Source of the DNA: Phycisphaerae bacterium
Lineage (GTDB): Bacteria; Chloroflexota; Anaerolineae; 4572-78; J111
Assembly (NCBI GenBank): GCA_028285035.1
Contig: JANQQF010000047.1
Span: forward strand, 1-64,000
Length of the DNA: 64,000 nucleotides
Direction of reading: 5' to 3'
Under the pieces are notes generated by a model. It had not been told where the DNA came from. It worked only from the letters and a program-made list of their open reading frames with translations, and searched no databases. Of the stretch, positions 50,701-59,132 are shown one piece after another (the first letter of the stretch is position 1; the number at the start of each line of letters is the position of its first letter). The position numbers and the translations under genes were made by a program.

Positions 50701-52214
50701 TGGCAACCACGCTAGAGAATCGCAATTTATTTGAACAAGCTGTTCAAGCAAAGGAACGAGCCGAAATTGCTAATCATGCTAAGGATGCTTTTTTGGCGAG
50801 TATGAGCCACGAGCTGAGAACACCGTTGAATGGTATTTTGGGGTATACCCAAATTCTGAAACGAGACGATAATACGACAGCGAAACAGCAGGAAGGATTG
50901 GATGTTATTGAAAAAAGCGGTCATCACCTGCTGACATTAATCAATGATATTTTAGATATTGCCAAAATTGAAGCACGTAAGCTTGAGCTTGAGTTAGAAA
51001 ATGTGAGTTTTAGAGCTTTACTCAATAGTGTGATTGGTCTGATGCAATTGCGGGCCCAGGAAAAGGAACTAATCTTTAGATATGAGATTGATCCTAATCT
51101 CCCCTTGGAGATTGTGGCAGATGAGAAGCGGTTACGTCAGGTTTTGATTAATCTATTAGGAAATGCAATTAAGTTTACAGATCAAGGTGAGGTGAAGCTG
51201 CAAATATTTGTTGTGAATAGCAATGCCGATCATCAATTTACAGCAAAAAGTGAACAGTCAGTAACGATTCGCTTTGAAGTGATCGATACTGGTGTTGGAA
51301 TTGACGAGACAGACTTAGAAAAGATTTTTACGCCCTTTGAACAGGTAAGTGCTTCCGATAGGCGTAACGAAGGAACTGGACTTGGTTTGACGATCAGCCA
51401 GAGTCTTGTAGAGGCAATGGGCAGTAACTTGTTTGTTGAGAGTGCGCTTGGGCAGGGTAGTCGATTTTGGTTTGATCTTGATATGATTAAGGGCACAGGT
51501 GACTCTCTGGCAAAGCTAAATCACGAGCCGGGAGAAATTATTGGATATCGCGGTGAGACACGGTATAAAATTTTGGCGATTGATGATGATGCTCAAACCC
51601 GATCTCTTTTTGCTGATTTGTTGACTCCTCTGGGGTTTGAGGTATTGACAGCCAACGATGGCGAACAAGGGCTTACTATGGCCCAATCCATCTATCCCGA
51701 TTTGATTTTTGTTGATTTAGTCATGCCCATTCTGGATGGCTTTGAGGTCATTCGACAGATACGTACTCTAAAAATCTTTCAAGACAAAAATCTGCCAATT
51801 ATTGCTGTGTCCGCTAGTGCCTTTGATACTGATAAACAAAAAAGTATTGCGGCTGGGGCAAATTTATTTTTAGCAAAACCCTTTAAATTCCAGAAAATGA
51901 TAGAACTGCTAGAAAAATATTTGAAAATTCAATGGATTCAGGCGACGGAGAATGTCTTAGTGCCGTCATTGCCAACACCTTATGAGACATTTTTGAATTT
52001 GGCTTCACCCCCAGTCGAAGAGTTGCAGATACTCTTTGATTTAGCCCGTCGCGGAAATATCTCCAGAATTCGCGAGCGGGCTGCCTATCTGGAAACCCTT
52101 GATGAGCAATATACGCCCTTCGCCAAAGCGCTTAATCGGCTTGCCCTTGAGTTTGACGATGATCAAATTTTAGAGCTTGTTCAGGCTTATTTGCAGGCAA
52201 GTGAAGATAGTTAG
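47712..52214 (+). CDS. Multi-GAF hybrid histidine kinase
   Basis: 1500 residues from the ATG at 47712 (a TTG at 47664 would add 16). At least five GAF domains lie in tandem (about 10-180, 215-350, 375-530, 545-700 and 855-1000) with a PAS domain (about 710-840, RLVFDYAPNAIVLFN). HisKA has His1033 (ASMSHELRTPLN), then HATPase (about 1150-1260, GIDETDLEKIFTPFEQVSAS) and a receiver with Asp1335 (LIFVDLVMPILDG). The C-terminal 100 residues are helical and common to Chloroflexi and cyanobacterial hybrid kinases. No membrane helix is seen. No partner regulator is adjacent. Confidence 0.88.
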   Translation: MSSSKRLSGTALLEHLLTISQRLTEMRDLTELLRYAIDEVLQMVVAERGYIVLVSETGALDFRVQRKAGGSELTTKTDPISRSILDQVIQTSQSLIVTDAMTDPRFASADSVITMQLRSIMCVPLITQNRTIGAIYVENHTGAGRFSAKDLTSLEFFSNQTAGLIENANLYNNLEQLVEERTQELISAQRETETLYQITQTLAELNNQREMAEAVLPQYLGYLNFKQGGVVIFDEALEKGTLIAIMRNGNIVESGLEMLVVDNPAWGRMIKTKAPVIIADTLTDPILEPLRELVYELGQKSMLLVPIIVNHKLLGALGADAIKDIYEFTEQEINLMQNVADRLGIAFENQRLFEQTQQTIYQVEEQSKRLNLLNQLAIRLGQANDEQRASRIIARYIPDIFQCDRTSLALYQESDHQAEIIVLEGITGRIHTDTHISLTETGIGYVFNTREILRVPDMRNSRFTDFEALTKAGLLSCMIAPLWGAQGKVFGSLNVTSKRVNSYTLEHEQLMIQIAALFAASLENRSLVDQLQLGLAETERLYSASRRLNVATSLQEILQTISLIVDETNRAHAALCTFDLDEQGRPEWAELIAISTQPKKPFDARFYLPDFSATNLWIQDSDAPIFVSDFASDERVDAHSMKFFASIKTQALLVLPLKANKEWVGVIYITWTAPREFSAEDVRFIKTLMPQVGVLVSNQLLYHVAQQNEEELRLVFDYAPNAIVLFNIETKRFEYGNANARSLFGVKQESFLNVSPLQVSPQFQPNGQPSFEGFEQMIQAALRNDSSQFEWTYRNIDTDEAIPCEIHWITLPGERSHLVRGNISDLRERKETQAKLVSLLQENERQAVRLTILNDLMIGLSQVKTARAAFKLVANKTKQIIGTERVSVALLNDQGRLELFALDGVEGAMSLGISFATTDHIMLGAVLDRNEPILVRDTSQSDWIDVQELYKMGLQATLDVPLVSSGQVIGTLNTATSNADIYTENSTQLLLQIASLLATTLENRNLFEQAVQAKERAEIANHAKDAFLASMSHELRTPLNGILGYTQILKRDDNTTAKQQEGLDVIEKSGHHLLTLINDILDIAKIEARKLELELENVSFRALLNSVIGLMQLRAQEKELIFRYEIDPNLPLEIVADEKRLRQVLINLLGNAIKFTDQGEVKLQIFVVNSNADHQFTAKSEQSVTIRFEVIDTGVGIDETDLEKIFTPFEQVSASDRRNEGTGLGLTISQSLVEAMGSNLFVESALGQGSRFWFDLDMIKGTGDSLAKLNHEPGEIIGYRGETRYKILAIDDDAQTRSLFADLLTPLGFEVLTANDGEQGLTMAQSIYPDLIFVDLVMPILDGFEVIRQIRTLKIFQDKNLPIIAVSASAFDTDKQKSIAAGANLFLAKPFKFQKMIELLEKYLKIQWIQATENVLVPSLPTPYETFLNLASPPVEELQILFDLARRGNISRIRERAAYLETLDEQYTPFAKALNRLALEFDDDQILELVQAYLQASEDS

Positions 52215-52263
52215 ATAGAGTGAGTGAGTTGAAAAAGAATCTTAACCCAATGCTAACCAAATT

Positions 52264-52304
52264 AAAAAGAGGCATCGGATTTTAATCCGATGCCTCTTTT
52301 TTTG
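52264..52304. terminator. Bidirectional terminator between hybrid kinase and coxM
   Basis: AAAAAGAGGCATCGGATT (52264-52281) pairs with AATCCGATGCCTCTTTTT (52284-52301), an 18-bp perfect arm pair, followed by TTG. It terminates both convergent genes. Confidence 0.92.
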
Positions 52305-52326
52305 TAAAGTCAGTTAATAATGGAAA

Positions 52327-53178
52327 TTAACCAGCACGCCCTGCAGCAGTTTCAATCGCACGTTTAGCGAAAACGACAGCCATCATGCGGCGGTAATCTT
52401 CACCCGCGTGCATATCGCCAAGAACATCTTCGCCGATGTCCCCGGAAATGGCTTGAGCTGCAGCAGTCATCGTGGCATCGTCTAAGGCGTTGCCAACCAA
52501 AGCTGCCTCAACAGAAGGAGCTCGCTTTGCGTTTGGTGTTAAGCCACCCATTGCCACAGTAGCCGCCGTACATTTACCACCTTCAACGGTGATTGAGGCC
52601 GCAATCCCGACCATTGCATAGCGAGAGGCTGGGTTGAACAACTTGGCGTAGGCCGAGCCAGTGTTCGCGCCTTCAGCTGGTACATCAACTGATGTAACGA
52701 TTTCGCCTTCTGCCAAGGCTGTTTCAAACAGACCCGTGAAGAAGTCGGCGGCGGCGACAGAGCGGTCGCCACCACTACCAGTCACGTTCAGCGTCGCACC
52801 CAAGGCGGTCAAAACAGTGGGCAGATCTGAGGCGGGGTCAGCGTGAGCTACGTTCCCGCCGATGGTACCGCGATTGCGCACTTGCGGGTCACCGATTTGA
52901 CCAGCCGCTTCTGACAAACCTTGCGGTACGTCGCCTGAAGCAGCGATCATAGCGTGGGTTGTCAGGGCACCGATGTTAGTAGAACCATTGGCGGCTGAGA
53001 TGCCTTTCATATCCAAGCGACCAATGTCAACCAGCGTGCCAGGATCAGCCAAACGGAGGTTCATCGTCGGGATGAGGCTATGGCCGCCAGCCAAGAATTT
53101 TCCATCGTGTTCTGAAACCAAAGAGAGGGCTTCATCAACAGAGCTTGCGCGATAGTAATCAAATTTTGGTGGATACAT
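52327..53178 (-). CDS. coxM: Aerobic CO-dehydrogenase-type FAD subunit (CoxM-like)
   Basis: 283 residues. FLAGGHSLIPTMNLRLADPG and RNRGTIGGNVAHADPASDLP are the two FAD-binding motifs of the CO-dehydrogenase/xanthine-dehydrogenase medium subunit. It passes electrons from the iron-sulfur subunit to a quinone or other acceptor. Its ATG overlaps the coxL stop by one base (TAATG); the ribosome site GGAGGGA lies inside the coxL end. Last gene of the S-L-M set. Confidence 0.9.
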   Translation of the reverse strand: MYPPKFDYYRASSVDEALSLVSEHDGKFLAGGHSLIPTMNLRLADPGTLVDIGRLDMKGISAANGSTNIGALTTHAMIAASGDVPQGLSEAAGQIGDPQVRNRGTIGGNVAHADPASDLPTVLTALGATLNVTGSGGDRSVAAADFFTGLFETALAEGEIVTSVDVPAEGANTGSAYAKLFNPASRYAMVGIAASITVEGGKCTAATVAMGGLTPNAKRAPSVEAALVGNALDDATMTAAAQAISGDIGEDVLGDMHAGEDYRRMMAVVFAKRAIETAAGRAG

Positions 53179-55541
53179 TAGTTCCCTCCATTAGCAGCTT
53201 GAATAGCTGCGTGGATTTTATTTGCGGTCAATGGCATTTCCAGGTGCTTGATGCCGAGTGGTGCCAAAGCATCCATAACAGCGTTAGCTACAGTTACCGT
53301 ACCAGCAATGGTTCCCATCTCACCAGCCCCTTTAACACCCAATGGGTTTGAAGGGGATGGGGTGACAACTTGATCAACTTCAATAATTGGGAAGCCATCA
53401 GCGCGTGGCATGGTGTAGTCCATCATTGATCCAGACAATAGCTGACCGTCATCATCATAAACACCGTGTTCCCACAAGGCTTGTCCAACACCCTGAGCCA
53501 CACCACCAACGATCTGGCCTTTTACAATCAAGGGGTTAATTACTTTACCAACATCATCCACCGCAGCATAGCTTTGCAGTTGAACTTCGCCAGTTTCGCG
53601 GTCAATTTCAACTTGGCAGATGTGGGCGCTGTTCGGGAAGGTGAAGTTTGGCGGATCAAAGAATGAGGTTTCTTCGAGGCCTGGCTCCATTCCTTCAGGT
53701 AGGTTGTTAGCCAACCCAACGGTAGAGAAGGCTAATTCGGCAAAGGCTTTTGCTTGGTCTGGCGCACCCTTAACGTGAACCATTCCATTTTCTTGGTCAT
53801 AAACCATATCTTCAACCGCAGCTTCCAATTGGTGGGCGGCGATTTTCTTCAGTTTTTCACGGATTTTTTCCGCGCTCATAACCAAAGCCCCACCACCAAC
53901 GGCGGTACTTCGACTAGCGTAGGTTCCTAGACCATAGGGCACTCGACCCGTGTCACCGTGGATCAACTCGACATCCTCAATCGGTACACCCAACTCACTG
54001 GCTACAATTTGAGCCATTGTGGTTTCGTGACCCTGACCATGACTGTGGGTTCCCGTCAAGACGGTTACTTTCCCCGTCGGGTGAACCCGAATGACACCAC
54101 TCTCATAAAGACCAACGGCAGCACCCAATGAGGTCACTGCGGCAGAAGGACCAGCCCCGCTGGCCTCGATACAACCGCTAATTCCGATGCCAACCAACCG
54201 ACCGTCATTTCGAGCAGCGGTTTGGGCTTCGCGCATTGCTTTGTAGTCAGCCAACTCTTCAGCTTTATCAAAGACAGCGTCGTAGTTGCCACTATCGTAA
54301 ACCAAAGCCACTGGTGTTTGGTAGGGGAATTCATCTGACTGGATGAAGTTTTGGCGACGAATTGCGATGGGGTCCATATTCAACTCGTGGGAAGCGATGT
54401 CAATCAAGCGCTCCAACACGTAGCTGGCTTCGGGACGACCCGCGCCGCGATACGCATCAACCGGCACAGTGTTTGTCATTGTCCCGTAGGTAATCCCGTA
54501 AATGGCTGGGGTTTTGTACAGACCGGCAAACAGGGTGTGGTACAAAGCAGTCGGGATCATCGGGGCGAACAGGGACAGGTAAGCCCCCATATTGGCCCAG
54601 TTTGTGACGTGCAAGCCAAGGAATTTACCATCTTTGTCTAAAGCCAATTTACAATCAGTGACGTGGTCTCGACCGTGTGCGTCAGTCATATGCGCTTCAG
54701 TTCGCGTAGAAACCCACTTGACTGGTCGCTTCAAATCACGAGCCGCAAACGGAACAATCAACTCTTCCGGATAGTGGAAAATTTTACTACCAAAACCACC
54801 ACCAACATCAGGAGCGATGACACGCAATTTGTTTTCAGGAATTTGCATGGTAAAGGCGCTCATCAACAGGCGGATAACGTGCGGGTTCTGTGAGGTAGTC
54901 CACACGGTCATCTCTTCCATTGCATCGTCCCATTGGGCAGCACAGGCGCGAGGCTCCATGGCGTTGGGGATCAAACGCTGGTTAATGAGGTGATTGATTT
55001 CAACAACGTGATCGGCATTTGCGAAAATTTCGTTGACCGCAGCTTCATCGCCAATGGCCCAAGTGTAGCTCAAGTTGTTGGGCGTTTCCTCGTGTACTTG
55101 AGGCGCCCCATCATCCATTGCTTTTTTAGCATCGACAACAGCGTCGAGTTGTTCGTAATCAACTTCGATCAGATCAAGCGCATCGTAAGCAATGTAGGGA
55201 GATTCGGCGACAACAACGGCAACCCCGTCACCAACGTGGCGAACTTTGTCCATCGCCAAAGCGTGGTGGGGAGGCATTTTGATATCAGGTGGGGTGAACC
55301 CACAAGGAATGGGACCAACGCCACCATTTGCCAAATCTTGGCCGGTGTAAACAGCGATGACGCCATCTAATTTCAGGGCCTCTGAAGCATCAATGCCATT
55401 GATTTTTGCGTGGGCGTAGGGGCTGCGCTTAACAGCCGCGTGAGCCATATTGTGCAGTTGGAGGTTAGCAACGTATTTACCTTTCCCCTGAATAAAACGG
55501 GGATCTTCAACACGCTTCATAGATTGGCCGACGTAACTCAT
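53178..55541 (-). CDS. coxL: Molybdenum-hydroxylase large subunit, form II CoxL-like
   Basis: 787 residues, the usual length. VDAYRGAGRPEASYVLERL carries the form II active-site loop (AYRGAGR) rather than the AYxCSFR of true carboxydotrophs. DVGGGFGSK and HSHGQGHETTMAQIVASELG bind the molybdopterin cofactor, and VKGAGEMGT holds the catalytic glutamate near the C-terminus. Form II enzymes may oxidise CO weakly or act on another aldehyde/heterocycle, so the substrate is open. The gene lies between coxS and coxM with one-base overlaps. Confidence 0.9.
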   Translation of the reverse strand: MSYVGQSMKRVEDPRFIQGKGKYVANLQLHNMAHAAVKRSPYAHAKINGIDASEALKLDGVIAVYTGQDLANGGVGPIPCGFTPPDIKMPPHHALAMDKVRHVGDGVAVVVAESPYIAYDALDLIEVDYEQLDAVVDAKKAMDDGAPQVHEETPNNLSYTWAIGDEAAVNEIFANADHVVEINHLINQRLIPNAMEPRACAAQWDDAMEEMTVWTTSQNPHVIRLLMSAFTMQIPENKLRVIAPDVGGGFGSKIFHYPEELIVPFAARDLKRPVKWVSTRTEAHMTDAHGRDHVTDCKLALDKDGKFLGLHVTNWANMGAYLSLFAPMIPTALYHTLFAGLYKTPAIYGITYGTMTNTVPVDAYRGAGRPEASYVLERLIDIASHELNMDPIAIRRQNFIQSDEFPYQTPVALVYDSGNYDAVFDKAEELADYKAMREAQTAARNDGRLVGIGISGCIEASGAGPSAAVTSLGAAVGLYESGVIRVHPTGKVTVLTGTHSHGQGHETTMAQIVASELGVPIEDVELIHGDTGRVPYGLGTYASRSTAVGGGALVMSAEKIREKLKKIAAHQLEAAVEDMVYDQENGMVHVKGAPDQAKAFAELAFSTVGLANNLPEGMEPGLEETSFFDPPNFTFPNSAHICQVEIDRETGEVQLQSYAAVDDVGKVINPLIVKGQIVGGVAQGVGQALWEHGVYDDDGQLLSGSMMDYTMPRADGFPIIEVDQVVTPSPSNPLGVKGAGEMGTIAGTVTVANAVMDALAPLGIKHLEMPLTANKIHAAIQAANGGN

Positions 55542-56014
55542 TATGAATCACCTCCCATATTTGTAGCTGCTTCAGCAACAGCCTTGACAATGTTATCATA
55601 ACCCGTACAGCGACACATGTTACCTTCGAGGCCGTGGCGGATTTCAGACTCAGTAATGTTTGGGTTGTTTTCAACGAGTTTGGTGGCAGCCATGATCATA
55701 CCAGGTGTACAGTAACCACATTGGAGACCGTGGTTGTCCCAGAATGCTTGCTGCATTGGGTGGAGATCGCCGTTGGCGAGCCCTTCAATTGTGGTGAGTG
55801 AAGAACCATCAGCCTGAACGGCTAGGGTAGTGCAAGACTTAATAGACATGCCGTCCATGTGCATCGTACACGCCCCACATTGGCTTGTGTCGCAGCCAAT
55901 GTTCGTGCCAGTCATTCCGAGAACATCTCGGACAAAGTGAACCAGCAACATCCTTGGCTCTACCTCACGTTCGTAGGTAGTACCGTTTACAGTTACAGAA
56001 ATTTTCTCTGCCAT
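55541..56014 (-). CDS. coxS: CoxS-like [2Fe-2S] subunit
   Basis: 157 residues. The N-terminal plant-type cluster site is [16 protein letters not shown] with a further Cys (SCTTLAV), and the second cluster site is [12 protein letters not shown] with [13 protein letters not shown]. This is the small subunit that links the molybdenum centre to the FAD subunit. Its stop overlaps the coxL start by one base. First gene of the set; a strong ribosome site (GAAGGAG) lies upstream. Confidence 0.92.
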   Translation of the reverse strand: MAEKISVTVNGTTYEREVEPRMLLVHFVRDVLGMTGTNIGCDTSQCGACTMHMDGMSIKSCTTLAVQADGSSLTTIEGLANGDLHPMQQAFWDNHGLQCGYCTPGMIMAATKLVENNPNITESEIRHGLEGNMCRCTGYDNIVKAVAEAATNMGGDS

Positions 56015-56160
56015 AGAAAACCAGCTCCTTCTTCGGAATTTAATGAACTGCTCTTGAATGTTTCTTAAAATAAAACGTATCTATTTTCCCAAATTGCAAT
56101 TTGTGGATCACAAATTAATGTTCACAATTCACAATTTACAATTCATCAGTAACAAATCTT
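56015..56160. other. AT-rich gap with degenerate ACAATT repeats
   Basis: The segment between coxG and coxS holds a run of near-repeats on the plus strand (TTCACAATTCACAATTTAC, ACAATTCAT) at about 56119-56150. Similar runs lie at about 61416-61450 and in weaker form near 10745-10775. No gene is seen. Confidence 0.5.
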
Positions 56161-56871
56161 TTAGCTATAGTACCTCCTTTCGTACATCTCCTTAGCTGCT
56201 TTGCGAGCTGTGGCATTAATCCACCATTTGAGAAGTACGAGTGCAATAAATGCACCGAAGGCCCCCACTATAACGGTGGAGCGTTTTTCTGGGGGAACCA
56301 TATCTTCGACCATATTTTTGGCCACACCGAGGGCAAACTCGGTTTGTGACGGGGGCTTAACTTTTGGGGGAGGGGTATCCTGAGTTGGAGTAGGTGTTGT
56401 GCCATTGGCCTCAGTTGTTACAACTGAGGTTTGTTTGGCTTTTATTTGTTGATGAAGACCATCAAGGCTCTGCCGAGTTAAGGCTTTGGCTGAACTGTCA
56501 AGCAGGCGTTGACCAACGCTGGCAATTTTCCCACCAACCTGAGCTTCACCATTATAATGCATCACAGTTGTATCCCCTTGCGCTTCTAGACGAACGTCAC
56601 CGGCCCCTTTCATAAAGCCAGCCGGGCCTTTGCCATCAACTTGCATCTTGTAACTTTCAGGTTCATTCAGGTCTTCTAATTTAACATTCCCTTGAAATTT
56701 ACCCTGAACTGGGCCGACTTTTATTTTTAAGGCGGCTTTATATTCATCCTGGCCAACTTCTTCCAGCTTTTCACAGCCGGGCATAATACTGGCCAACATA
56801 GCTGGGTCCATTAAGGCTTCCCAAACAGCATCACGGGGGGCATCAAAGGTATAGGTGCCTTCAAGTTTCAT
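56161..56871 (-). CDS. coxG: CoxG-like SRPBCC protein with membrane tail
   Basis: 236 residues. Residues 1-145 form a CoxG-type SRPBCC domain: MKLEGTYTFDAPRDAVWEAL, MLASIMPGCEKLEEVG and QVGGKIASVGQRLLDSSAKA. A Pro/Thr linker (TPTPTQDTPPPKVKPP) and one C-terminal helix (STVIVGAFGAFIALVLLKWW) follow. CoxG anchors CO dehydrogenase to the membrane in carboxydotrophs, so with the helix this protein could hold the enzyme at the respiratory chain. It precedes coxS by 146 bp on the same strand. Confidence 0.85.
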   Translation of the reverse strand: MKLEGTYTFDAPRDAVWEALMDPAMLASIMPGCEKLEEVGQDEYKAALKIKVGPVQGKFQGNVKLEDLNEPESYKMQVDGKGPAGFMKGAGDVRLEAQGDTTVMHYNGEAQVGGKIASVGQRLLDSSAKALTRQSLDGLHQQIKAKQTSVVTTEANGTTPTPTQDTPPPKVKPPSQTEFALGVAKNMVEDMVPPEKRSTVIVGAFGAFIALVLLKWWINATARKAAKEMYERRYYS

Positions 56872-57401
56872 TTTTTGTGCTTCTCCTCAGAAAATAGCCT
56901 TGTAAAACAGAATTCTCGCCTGTTGTAGGGTGATTCCTACATTACCTAATATATACTTTTTCGGGATTTATTTCGAGCATACAAAAACATTCAATCATTG
57001 GTGTGTGAGCAATGTAAACGGGGGTGTGAAAAAAACATAACTGCGGTTAAGTCTAACTGAGGTGAGTTTTAACCACAGTTAGTTGCGAATAATAGCACAA
57101 GCTAAAACTCCCGTCAAATGAGCTTGCAAACGGCTTTGTGCTTGTCGTTCCGAAAGGTTCGACATATAATTGGAACCACCTGCCTTTCTCGTTGTGGAGA
57201 GTGCATTTTGTAGTAAACGGCTGAACCTATTCAGAAAACTAATGAATGCCAATTAGCAATTTTAGTCTAAAAACAAGCTCAATTTAGTCGTTTACTTTTA
57301 GATTTGGCACGAAGTTGATTAAACTTAAGTTAATTTTTGTTTTTGTGTTAGTCTTTTTTGCAATCATTTTCTGCCAAATACTTAACCCAAAGGAGCCTAT
57401 G
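56872..57401. other. 530-bp divergent control region
   Basis: No gene is seen. TAACTGCGGTTAA (57038-57050) and TTAACCACAGTTA (57069-57081) form an inverted repeat with one mismatch, placed between the divergent coxG and acyl-CoA synthetase genes; it could be an operator or a hairpin. An in-frame hydrophobic extension of the synthetase (from 57315) is present but lacks a ribosome site and is not called. Confidence 0.5.
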
Positions 57402-58988
57402 ATGTCCCAAGAGTATAGACACGTATATCGAACCGAGTTAACCCCGGTTGATTTTCTGCGGCGAACGGCTTATGTTTTGCCAGATAAAGTGGCTGTTGTA
57501 CATGGTGAGCGACGGTATACCTACCGCCAATTTGAAGAACGAGTCAATCGTCTAGCTTCACAGCTACGAGCGACAGGGATGCAAAAACATGACCGAGTCG
57601 CCTTCTTGTGCCCCAATATTCCGCCTATGCTTGAAGCCCATTATGGGGTGCCCGCTGCTGGGGGCGTTTTAGTGGCGATCAATACCCGTCTCAACTCAGC
57701 CGAAGTAGACTACATTTTGAACCATTCAGGGGCTAAATATCTCTTTGTAGATGATGAACTTTATCCAACGGTCGAGTCATTGGATTTATCATCGATGCAA
57801 GTCATCCGTGTTTCAGATACAGGGACTGCCGATGACCCATATGAAGCCTTTTTGGCCCAAGGTTCCCCAGATTTAGTGACAACTTGGTTAGAGGATGAGG
57901 AAGAGCCTATTTCAATGAACTACACCTCTGGCACCACAGGCCAACCCAAGGGGGTGCTTTATAGTCATCGTGGAACGTATCTCAATGCAATGGGTGAGGT
58001 CATTGAGACTGGAATGACCTTCGATACCGTCTATCTCTGGACCTTACCGATGTTCCATTGTAACGGCTGGTGCTTTACCTGGGGCGTGACCGCGGTGGCG
58101 GGTACACACGTTTGTTTGCGCAAAGTAGATCCAAGCCTAATCTGGGATTTGCTCAAAAATGAAGGGGTCACGCATTACAATGGTGCGCCTACAGTGCAGA
58201 TTATGCTGATTAACCATCCTAAGGCTGAACGGCTGGATCGTTCAGTCACTGTGACGATCGCTGGTGCCCCACCCTCGCCGACCATTCTAGGACAACTTAA
58301 AGCACTTAATTTCCGACCTCTTCATGTCTATGGCTTGACCGAGACCTACGGGCCCCATACTATCTGTGAGTGGAATCCGGCTTGGGATGAGTTGCCTGAT
58401 GAGGAGCAAGCCGGTCTCTTGGCTCGTCAAGGTCAGGGGTATCTCAATTTTGATTTGGTCCGTGTTGTTGATGAGAATATGCAAGATGTGCCCAAAGATG
58501 CCCAAACAATGGGCGAGGTGGTGATGCGCGGCAACAATGTGATGCAAGGCTACTACGAGCGGCCCGAGGCGACTGCCGAGGCTTTCCGTGGCGGCTGGTT
58601 CCACTCTGGCGACATCGCGGTTTGGCATCCCGATGGCTATATCGAGCTGCGTGACCGCAAGAAAGACATTATCATCTCCGGCGGGGAAAATATCTCTACC
58701 ATCGAGGTTGAGCAAACCGTGTCCAAGCACCCCGCTGTGTTAGAGTGTGCAATTATCGCCATTCCTGATGAGAAGTGGGGTGAACGCCCCAAAGCCTTTG
58801 TCACCCTAAAGGAAGGGCAAGAAGCCACCGAAACCGATATCATTGAATTTTGCCGAGAGCATCTGGCCCATTTCAAATGTCCCGCCGCTGTTGATTTTGG
58901 CCCATTACCCAAAACCTCGACAGGGAAAGTACAGAAGTATATCCTCCGCGATAAAGAGTGGGGTGATAATGAGAAACGAATCAACTAA
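57402..58988 (+). CDS. Acyl-CoA synthetase (AMP-forming)
   Basis: 528 residues from the ATG at 57402, with AAAGGAG six bases before; the ATG at 57399 is equally near. AMP-binding motifs are YTSGTTGQPKGV, the VYGLTETYGP core, GGWFHSGDIAVWHPDGYIEL and the C-terminal KTSTGKVQKY with the catalytic Lys. Length and motifs fit medium- or long-chain fatty acyl-CoA ligases (FadD/AlkK group). It is followed by a structured terminator and then by an acyl-ACP-reductase-like gene. Confidence 0.9.
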   Translation: MSQEYRHVYRTELTPVDFLRRTAYVLPDKVAVVHGERRYTYRQFEERVNRLASQLRATGMQKHDRVAFLCPNIPPMLEAHYGVPAAGGVLVAINTRLNSAEVDYILNHSGAKYLFVDDELYPTVESLDLSSMQVIRVSDTGTADDPYEAFLAQGSPDLVTTWLEDEEEPISMNYTSGTTGQPKGVLYSHRGTYLNAMGEVIETGMTFDTVYLWTLPMFHCNGWCFTWGVTAVAGTHVCLRKVDPSLIWDLLKNEGVTHYNGAPTVQIMLINHPKAERLDRSVTVTIAGAPPSPTILGQLKALNFRPLHVYGLTETYGPHTICEWNPAWDELPDEEQAGLLARQGQGYLNFDLVRVVDENMQDVPKDAQTMGEVVMRGNNVMQGYYERPEATAEAFRGGWFHSGDIAVWHPDGYIELRDRKKDIIISGGENISTIEVEQTVSKHPAVLECAIIAIPDEKWGERPKAFVTLKEGQEATETDIIEFCREHLAHFKCPAAVDFGPLPKTSTGKVQKYILRDKEWGDNEKRIN

Positions 58989-59010
58989 TTCAAAAATTGA
59001 ACTACCGAGA

Positions 59011-59107
59011 CCCTAAAGGGTTTTTATCGCTGTTTCATCAAAGGATATCTTGTTTTTCGAAAATATCAGGTCCTCAAACAGTGTTTGGAAATCTTTAGGG
59101 CCTTTTT
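59011..59107 (+). terminator. Nested three-stem terminator
   Basis: CCCTAAAG/CTTTAGGG (59011-59018/59093-59100) encloses CTGTTT/AAACAG (59030-59035/59076-59081), which encloses GATAT/ATATC (59044-59048/59063-59067). A run of six Ts follows the outer arm. The layered form is longer than an ordinary terminator. Confidence 0.65.
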
Positions 59108-59132
59108 TGTCAATTAACTATTAAAGGACTTT

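Noticed and set aside
52973..53155. Plus-strand ORFs within the cox genes
   Set aside because: Shadows of well-supported minus-strand genes; no motifs of their own.
53178..55541. True (form I) carbon monoxide dehydrogenase
   Set aside because: The active-site loop is AYRGAGR, not AYxCSFR, and the gene order is S-L-M.
57315..57401. Hydrophobic N-terminal extension of the acyl-CoA synthetase
   Set aside because: The strong ribosome site lies before the inner ATG, and the family protein starts there.
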